DNA from: W0P28-013 sp963638355
Lineage (GTDB): Bacteria > Bacteroidota > Bacteroidia > Bacteroidales > Paludibacteraceae
DNA: 10,374 nucleotides
Direction: 5' to 3'
NCBI GenBank assembly: GCA_963638355.1
Contig: CAVHRT010000063.1
Coordinates: 1 to 10,374, forward strand
A program made the translations under genes and the position numbers. This document shows, in pieces, positions 6,434-10,374 of the stretch (position 1 is its first letter; every line of letters starts with the position of its first letter). The notes below the pieces were generated by a model. It was not told where the DNA came from, did not search any database, and saw nothing but the letters and a program-made list of their open reading frames with translations.

Positions 6434-6452
6434 GTAAAGAGTAAAGAGTAAA
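6432..6452. repeat. Heptamer micro-array GAGTAAA x3 overlapping a stop codon
   Basis: Three perfect GAGTAAA units begin inside the TGA stop (6431-6433) of the Na/Pi cotransporter gene, followed by a broken unit (GACAAAA). Period 7. Confidence 0.75.
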
Positions 6453-6472
6453 GACAAAAGACTTTTAATTAA

Positions 6473-6504
6473 CTAATTGTCTAATTTTCAATTATTTAAT
6501 TAGA
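6473..6504. repeat. Octamer array, copy 1 of an exact 31-bp direct repeat
   Basis: Units CTAATTGT, CTAATTTT, CAATTATT, TAATTAGA follow with period 8. Bases 6474-6504 (31 bp) recur exactly at 8315-8345, 1841 bp downstream, after the DoxX gene. Both copies lie a short way before a GGACGCA hairpin. TAATTG and CAATTA within it can form a weak A/T stem. Confidence 0.85.
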
Positions 6505-6512
6505 AAAAAACA

Positions 6513-6540
6513 GGACGCACTCGGTGCGTCCCTATAAACC
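6513..6540. repeat. GGACGCA REP-like hairpin, complete copy
   Basis: GGACGCAC (6513-6520) and GTGCGTCC (6524-6531) form a perfect 8-bp stem with a TCG loop, followed by CTATAAACC (6532-6540). Relatives occur at 8408 (CTACAAACC tail), 2144 (degenerate) and 2061 (half). No T-run follows, so intrinsic termination is unlikely. Confidence 0.8.
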
Positions 6541-6595
6541 TCGAAACAGAATTTGCGTGAGCAATTTCGAGAAACTTAGAAACTCTTTCAACTAG

Positions 6596-6623
6596 AAATT
6601 TGAAATTTGAAATCTGAAATTTC
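6596..6623. repeat. Heptamer micro-array AAATTTG x4 abutting a start codon
   Basis: AAATTTG, AAATTTG, AAATCTG, AAATTTC run without a gap into the ATG at 6624. The whole ribosome-entry region of the DUF1599 gene is therefore tandem repeat. Gain or loss of a unit would change leader length without touching the reading frame. Confidence 0.85.
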
Positions 6624-7178
6624 ATGAGTACCGAAGAGCAATTTGATAAAATCACGGCGGAGTGCCGCAAAATCTACATTTTGAAGATGAAGGATTACGG
6701 TCCTTCGTGGCGCATCATGCGACCGCAGACGGTGAATGACCAACTGTTCATCAAAGCCAAGCGCATTCGCACCATCGAGACCACGGGCGAAAACCGCGTG
6801 GGCGACAGCATCGAGGGCGAGTTGATGGCCATTGTGAACTATGCCATCATTGGCTTGATTCAGTTGGAGTGTCATTTTGGCGATTCGGTGGACATGAGCC
6901 GCGAGCGCGCACTCGAACTCTACGACAAATATCTGCTGCGGGCGCGCACACTCATGCTCGATAAAAACCACGACTATGGCGAGGCGTGGCGCGATATGGC
7001 ATCGACGTCGCTCACCGACATCATTCTCACAAAGATAAATCGGAACAAATCAATTGCTGCGCACGATGAAAAGACGCTGATTTCGGAAGGCAGCGATGGC
7101 AACTATTTCGACATGATAAATTACGCCGTGTTTGCGCTCATTCAGTTGCGCGAAAAACAAAATTCTGGAAATGACTAA
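6624..7178 (+). CDS. DUF1599 domain protein with two tandem repeats
   Basis: A 184-residue, probably cytoplasmic protein of the DUF1599 family, whose biochemical role I do not know. It is an internal duplication. Repeat 1 has KMKDYGPSWR (21-30), QLFIKAKRIR (40-49) and EGELMAIVNYAIIGLIQL (64-81). Repeat 2 has KNHDYGEAWRDM (114-125), DIILTKINRN (132-141) and GNYFDMINYAVFALIQL (159-175). The conserved polar residues (K/N-x-DYG-x-x-W-R, then the E/D-x-x-N-Y helix) recall small helical nucleotide-handling domains, but this is only a resemblance. The gene overlaps the next by 8 bp, so the two products are likely made together; a DUF1599-DoxX-tpiA order is common in Bacteroidales. The start has no Shine-Dalgarno and directly follows a heptamer array. 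Confidence 0.85.
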   Translation: MSTEEQFDKITAECRKIYILKMKDYGPSWRIMRPQTVNDQLFIKAKRIRTIETTGENRVGDSIEGELMAIVNYAIIGLIQLECHFGDSVDMSRERALELYDKYLLRARTLMLDKNHDYGEAWRDMASTSLTDIILTKINRNKSIAAHDEKTLISEGSDGNYFDMINYAVFALIQLREKQNSGND

Positions 7179-8301
7179 CGAGACGAAAAATTGCATTTGG
7201 CGTTGGACGGGCTTTGCGTGCCGCATCATTTTCGGTGCGTTGTTCATCTTTTCGGGCTTCGTCAAGGCCATCGATCCGCTTGGATTTTCGTACAAAATGC
7301 ACGACTATTTGGAGGTATGGAATCTGACGCAGTTCGATCCGCTAACGCTTGTTGGCGCCATCGGCATGTCGGCACTCGAATTTGCCATTGGCTGCTGCAT
7401 CTTGTTCGGCATTCGTCTGCGCGAGGCGGCTTGGGTTGGACTGGCGTTCATGCTTTTCTACACGCCGCTCACACTGTGGATTGCTATTGAAAATCCCGTG
7501 TCGGACTGCGGCTGTTTTGGCGACGCTATCGTCATCACCAACTGGCAAACATTCTGGAAAAATGCCATTCTGCTCACGCTTGCCATCATCATTCTGAAGA
7601 CTGAAAAACTGCAACATTCACACCTTTCGCCGCTGCCAAGTTGGTTGCTGGTGGGCGCGTTCTTTGCCGTTTCGGTGGCGCTGTCGCTCTATTGCCTGCG
7701 TTATCTGCCAATCATCGATTTTCGTCCGTACAAAATCGGTGCAAACATTAGCGAAGGCATGACCATTCCCGAAGGGGCGGAGACGGATGTGTACGAAACC
7801 ACCTACACCTATGTGCACGATGGCGTGGAACAGCAATTTTCGCAAGCGGAATTTATCAAATCGCCCTATTTGTGGGAGGATAGCACTTGGCATTTCGTAA
7901 CGCAAGAGAGCAAACTTGTGCGCAAAGGCTACACACCGCCAATTCACGATTTTGTGCTTACTACGCGCGATGGCGACGACATCACAGCCGATGTTTTGAC
8001 CGATGAAGGTCCAGTATACCTTATTATAATGTACGATTTGGAGAAGACCGACACCGCACACCTCGATGCGCTGCGCCAACTATACGCCGCACGCACTGCC
8101 GAAGGGTCAAAATTCTACGCGCTCACTGCCTCGTACGATGAATTGATCGATCGTTTTGTGGAGCAAACGCAACTGCCGTTCGACTTCTGCACTGCCGATC
8201 CAATAATGCTAAAAACAGTGGTTCGCGCCAATCCTGGCATTGTGGTTTTGAAGAATGGCACGGTAATTGATAAGTTTAGTCACGCGAGAATACCGCAATA
8301 A
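7171..8301 (+). CDS. DoxX/MauE-type membrane protein with thioredoxin-like C-terminal domain
   Basis: A 376-residue inner-membrane protein. Hydrophobic segments lie at about 14-33, 57-80, 86-105, 128-143 and 158-178. The first four form a DoxX/MauE-like bundle carrying SDCGCFGDAI at 111-120, whose two cysteines (C113, C115) are typical of the MauE-like branch. Residues about 185-376 form a soluble domain; 280-376 reads as a thioredoxin-like fold (VYLIIMYDL at 282-290, NPGIVVLKNGTVIDKF at 354-369, with P355 in the cis-proline position). The usual CxxC is absent (YDLEKTD at that place), so it is unlikely to be a thiol-disulfide enzyme by itself; it may bind a partner or substrate. I chose ATG 7171, which overlaps the DUF1599 stop by 8 bp and suggests coupling; an in-frame ATG at 7132 would give 13 extra, poorly membrane-like residues. 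Pathway unknown; a redox or membrane-quality role is inferred. Confidence 0.83.
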   Translation: MTNETKNCIWRWTGFACRIIFGALFIFSGFVKAIDPLGFSYKMHDYLEVWNLTQFDPLTLVGAIGMSALEFAIGCCILFGIRLREAAWVGLAFMLFYTPLTLWIAIENPVSDCGCFGDAIVITNWQTFWKNAILLTLAIIILKTEKLQHSHLSPLPSWLLVGAFFAVSVALSLYCLRYLPIIDFRPYKIGANISEGMTIPEGAETDVYETTYTYVHDGVEQQFSQAEFIKSPYLWEDSTWHFVTQESKLVRKGYTPPIHDFVLTTRDGDDITADVLTDEGPVYLIIMYDLEKTDTAHLDALRQLYAARTAEGSKFYALTASYDELIDRFVEQTQLPFDFCTADPIMLKTVVRANPGIVVLKNGTVIDKFSHARIPQ

Positions 8302-8314
8302 GAATAAAATTGTT

Positions 8315-8345
8315 TAATTGTCTAATTTTCAATTATTTAATTAGA
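8315..8345. repeat. Octamer array, copy 2 of the exact 31-bp direct repeat
   Basis: Identical over 31 bp to 6474-6504. It starts 13 bp after the DoxX stop codon. Together with the GGACGCA hairpin at 8408 it repeats the order seen after the Na/Pi cotransporter gene. Confidence 0.85.
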
Positions 8346-8374
8346 CTATGACTTTTGACGATGACTATGACTTT
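8344..8374. repeat. GACTATGACTTT direct repeat, two copies
   Basis: GACTATGACTTT occurs at 8344-8355 and 8363-8374, start to start 19 bp apart, with a GACGAT link between. It lies between the 31-bp repeat and the GGACGCA hairpin and accounts for most of the extra length of this copy of the composite. Confidence 0.65.
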
Positions 8375-8407
8375 CGGTAAACGAGACTAACTGCAAATTA
8401 TCAACAC

Positions 8408-8435
8408 GGACGCATGCGGTGCGTCCCTACAAACC
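8408..8435. repeat. GGACGCA REP-like hairpin, second complete copy
   Basis: GGACGCAT (8408-8415) pairs with GTGCGTCC (8419-8426), 8 bp with one T-G wobble, loop GCG, followed by CTACAAACC (8427-8435). The arms and tail match the copy at 6513 apart from the loop and one tail base. ACCAGAAATTAGAAA (8433-8447), which overlaps the tail, is shared with the cotransporter leader. Confidence 0.8.
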
Positions 8436-8457
8436 AGAAATTAGAAATTATTAAACC

Positions 8458-8489
8458 ATCAACTAATCAACTGATTAACTAATCAACCA
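8458..8489. repeat. Octamer micro-array ATCAACTA x4 in the tpiA leader
   Basis: ATCAACTA, ATCAACTG, ATTAACTA, ATCAACCA with an exact 8-bp period, ending 10 bp before the tpiA ATG. Its core TCAACT is shared with the array before the Na/Pi cotransporter gene. An AAGGA at 8494-8498 lies too close to the ATG to act as a normal Shine-Dalgarno. Confidence 0.8.
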
Positions 8490-8499
8490 ACATAAGGAA

Positions 8500-9255
8500 A
8501 TGAGAAAAAACATTGTCGCAGGCAACTGGAAAATGAACAAGACCCTGCAAGAAGGTGTAGCTTTGGCTACGGAACTGAAAAACATTTTGGCTGATGCCCG
8601 CCCCAACTGCGAGGTGATTATTGGCACGCCATTCATTCATTTGGCCACAGTGGCAGAACTTGTGAAAGGTTCGTGCATTAAGGTGGCTGCCGAAAACTGC
8701 GCCGACAAAGAGTCGGGCGCCTACACGGGCGAAGTTTCGGCTGCTATGGTGGCATCGACTGGTGCTGAATACTGCATCATCGGTCACAGCGAGCGCCGTG
8801 CTTACTATCACGAGACTTACGACATTTTGCGCGAGAAAGTGCAACTTGCCTTGGCTCATGGCTTGAAACCAATCTTCTGCATTGGCGAGGTGAAAGAGGA
8901 ACGCGAAGCAGGCAAACAAAACGAAGTTGTAAAAGCGCAGTTGGAAGGCTCGCTTTTCAATCTTTCGGCCGAAGATTTTGGGAAAATTGTGCTGGCCTAC
9001 GAACCCGTTTGGGCCATTGGCACAGGATTGACCGCTACACCAGAGCAGGCTCAAGAAATTCACGCTTACATTCGTTCGCTGGTAGCCGCTAAATACGGCA
9101 AACAGGTGGCTGAAGACTGCACCATTCTCTACGGTGGCAGTTGCAAAGGCAGCAATGCGCGCGGACTTTTTGCCAATCCCGACATCGATGGCGGTCTGAT
9201 TGGTGGCGCATCGCTTAAAGCCCCCGATTTCAAAGAGATTATCGACGCTTTTTGA
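8500..9255 (+). CDS. tpiA: Triosephosphate isomerase
   Basis: A cytoplasmic (beta/alpha)8-barrel enzyme that interconverts dihydroxyacetone phosphate and glyceraldehyde 3-phosphate in glycolysis and gluconeogenesis; it works as a dimer or, in some bacteria, a larger oligomer. All signature residues are present in 251 residues, the normal length: AGNWKMN at 7-13 with substrate-binding N9 and K11, IIGHSERR at 93-100 with electrophile H96, YEPVWAIGTG at 167-176 with catalytic base E168 and the flexible loop, YGGS at 211-214, and the phosphate-binding GGLIGGASL at 231-239. The ATG at 8500 is the only reasonable start. It follows DoxX by 198 bp full of repeats, so it may be transcribed with that operon or from an unrecognised promoter in the gap. 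A strong hairpin after the stop ends the unit. Related Bacteroidales usually carry a SPOR-domain gene and folE next; here the order breaks. Confidence 0.98.
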   Translation: MRKNIVAGNWKMNKTLQEGVALATELKNILADARPNCEVIIGTPFIHLATVAELVKGSCIKVAAENCADKESGAYTGEVSAAMVASTGAEYCIIGHSERRAYYHETYDILREKVQLALAHGLKPIFCIGEVKEEREAGKQNEVVKAQLEGSLFNLSAEDFGKIVLAYEPVWAIGTGLTATPEQAQEIHAYIRSLVAAKYGKQVAEDCTILYGGSCKGSNARGLFANPDIDGGLIGGASLKAPDFKEIIDAF

Positions 9256-9279
9256 TTTCTAAGAACAGAGAAAATAGCA

Positions 9280-9315
9280 AGCGGCTTTCGAACTGAGTTT
9301 GAGAGTCGCTTTTTT
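9280..9315 (+). terminator. Intrinsic terminator of tpiA
   Basis: A 13-bp stem with three G-T wobbles joins 9280-9292 (AGCGGCTTTCGAA) to 9298-9310 (TTTGAGAGTCGCT) across a CTGAG loop. It runs straight into a T-run (9310-9314). It is 25 bp after the tpiA stop, the expected place. It isolates tpiA from the downstream FAD-protein gene. Confidence 0.85.
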
Positions 9316-9326
9316 GTTTTGAAAAG

Positions 9327-9358
9327 TTTGCCCATTCCAAAATAAAGCGTTACTTTTG
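9327..9358 (+). promoter_or_regulatory. Bacteroidota-type promoter of the FAD-protein gene
   Basis: TTTG (9327-9330) and TACTTTTG (9351-9358) are separated by 20 bp, a full match to the Bacteroidota sigma-70 pattern TTTG-N19-21-TAnnTTTG. Transcription should begin near 9365, giving a leader of about 60 nt before the ATG at 9427. It is the best promoter in the window and lies directly after the tpiA terminator. Confidence 0.7.
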
Positions 9359-9426
9359 CTGACGATATGCTGACAATAACCAGCGGTTTATTTCCAAGAA
9401 TTTTCCGAACAAAATAAAAACTTGTA

Positions 9427-10374
9427 ATGCATACTGAAAAAACGGAACAGAGAGTTGCTGTAATTGCAGGTGCAGGACCCGCGGGGCTTACTGCTGCATA
9501 CGAATTGCTGCGACAGACCGACATACATCCCATTATTCTCGAATCTACCGATGCTATCGGTGGTATTTCGCAGACGGTTCAATATCACGGTAACCGTATG
9601 GATATTGGTGGGCACCGCTTTTTCTCAAAGAGTGAAGAGGTGACGCAGTGGTGGAACAATATCATGCCACTGCAAGATGCTCCAGCAAAAGATGCTAAGT
9701 TACTGAATATCAGTGATTCTGATGATGGTAAAGAGCCTTCTTCTGCTCCTCAACACGACCCTGAGAAGGTAGACCGTGTGATGCTTCTCCGCAATCGGGT
9801 AAGCCGTATTTTCTTCCTTCGTAAGTTCTTTGATTATCCCATCTCGATGAAGAAAGATACTTTCTTCAATATGGGATTTACCAATACTATGCGTGCGGGT
9901 TTTGGGTATCTATGGTCGTGTATACACAAACTGCCTGAGACCTCTCTTGAAAACTTCTATATCAATCGGTTTGGTCGTCCGCTCTATGAGATGTTCTTTG
10001 AGGGGTACACTGAGAAAGTATGGGGTGTGCATCCTTCCAAGTTAGGGGCAGATTGGGGTAGTCAGCGTGTCAAGGGATTGAGTGTACTGTCTGTACTGAA
10101 GGATATGTTCCAACGGGCATTGGGCATCCACTCTAAGCATGTAGAGACCTCTCTCATTGAGCAGTTTATCTATCCTAAATACGGACCTGGTCAGTTATGG
10201 GAAACTGTTGCAGACGATATTCGTAAGCAGGGAGGGGAGATATACCTTCAGCATGAGGTTGTTCGTCTTAATGTAGAGAATAACCAGGTAGTCTCTGTAG
10301 TTGCCCGCAATGCCGATGGCACGGAGCAGACTTTTGCTTGTGACTATTTCCTCTCTACTATGCCTATCAAGGAC
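9427..10374 (+). CDS. NAD(P)/FAD-dependent oxidoreductase, amine-oxidase/UGM-like (partial, 3' end missing)
   Basis: The first 316 residues are in the window and the frame is still open at the edge. It is a flavoprotein of the amine oxidase/protoporphyrinogen oxidase superfamily close to UDP-galactopyranose-mutase-like proteins. The dinucleotide fold shows GAGPAG at 15-20, an acidic end of the second strand at E39 (ILES), GG at 45-46 and IGGHRFF at 60-66. Further family blocks are FFEGYTEKVWG at 190-200, YPKYGPGQLWE at 249-259 and LSTMP near 309-313. Residues about 83-117 form a polar, Asp/Ser-rich loop. The product and substrate are unknown; relatives often sit near glycosyltransferase or membrane-lipid-sugar genes. 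It has its own promoter. Codon use (Arg mostly CGT, Ser mostly TCT) differs from the transporter and kinase genes (CGC, TCG), hinting at a different history or high expression. The ATG at 9427 leaves a normal 14 residues before the glycine motif. Confidence 0.85.
   Translation, partial: MHTEKTEQRVAVIAGAGPAGLTAAYELLRQTDIHPIILESTDAIGGISQTVQYHGNRMDIGGHRFFSKSEEVTQWWNNIMPLQDAPAKDAKLLNISDSDDGKEPSSAPQHDPEKVDRVMLLRNRVSRIFFLRKFFDYPISMKKDTFFNMGFTNTMRAGFGYLWSCIHKLPETSLENFYINRFGRPLYEMFFEGYTEKVWGVHPSKLGADWGSQRVKGLSVLSVLKDMFQRALGIHSKHVETSLIEQFIYPKYGPGQLWETVADDIRKQGGEIYLQHEVVRLNVENNQVVSVVARNADGTEQTFACDYFLSTMPIKD

Noticed and set aside
6513..6531. Intrinsic terminator for the Na/Pi cotransporter gene
   Set aside because: The stem is good, but no T-run follows on either strand and related hairpins occur in other positions with a conserved non-T tail; it fits a REP-like repeat better.
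8347..8358. Promoter for tpiA at GACTTTTG (8351-8357 region)
   Set aside because: It differs from TAnnTTTG at the first base and has no TTTG at the right distance; the match is due to the GACTATGACTTT repeat.

Overview
The window looks like chromosomal DNA from a Bacteroidota species, most likely order Bacteroidales; I cannot name a genus. Three things point there. The start codons lack a convincing Shine-Dalgarno sequence and sit behind A/T-rich leaders. Candidate promoters fit the Bacteroidota pattern (TTTG, about 20 bp, then TAnnTTTG). The core genes are typical of the order: a TGS-like/uridine-kinase fusion, a Na/Pi cotransporter with a PhoU-like tail, and a DUF1599 - DoxX/MauE - tpiA series.

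Layout. Positions 1-138 hold what may be the last codons of a gene cut by the window edge, plus a candidate promoter. Positions 139-1962 (+) encode a DUF262 + HNH (DUF1524-like) protein of the GmrSD/SspE type, probably an anti-phage or DNA-modification-dependent nuclease. Positions 1963-2530 form a gene-free gap between convergent genes, packed with REP-like palindromes and short tandem repeats. The nucleoside kinase lies on the minus strand (2531 to about 4246). A divergent gap separates it from the Na/Pi cotransporter (4607-6433, +). Then come DUF1599 (6624-7178) and DoxX/MauE-thioredoxin-like (7171-8301), which overlap by 8 bp and so are probably translationally coupled, then triosephosphate isomerase tpiA (8500-9255), closed by a strong intrinsic terminator. 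The window ends inside a FAD-dependent amine-oxidase/UDP-galactopyranose-mutase-like gene (from 9427) that has its own good promoter and visibly different codon use.

How the genes relate. Most are housekeeping: nucleotide salvage, phosphate uptake, glycolysis, and membrane/redox functions of unclear detail. The DUF262 gene looks like an accessory (defence) gene next to this core block. The last gene probably belongs to a different, possibly acquired, surface-polysaccharide or cofactor-related neighbourhood.

The most unusual signal is between the genes. From about 1980 to 8500, every sizeable gap contains A/T-rich tandem micro-repeats with a period of 7 or 8 bp (usually 3-4 units, with a different unit in each array). 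They often abut or overlap a start or stop codon and are interleaved with REP-like hairpins. A composite of a 31-bp octamer array plus a GGACGCA hairpin occurs twice, bracketing the DUF1599-DoxX pair.
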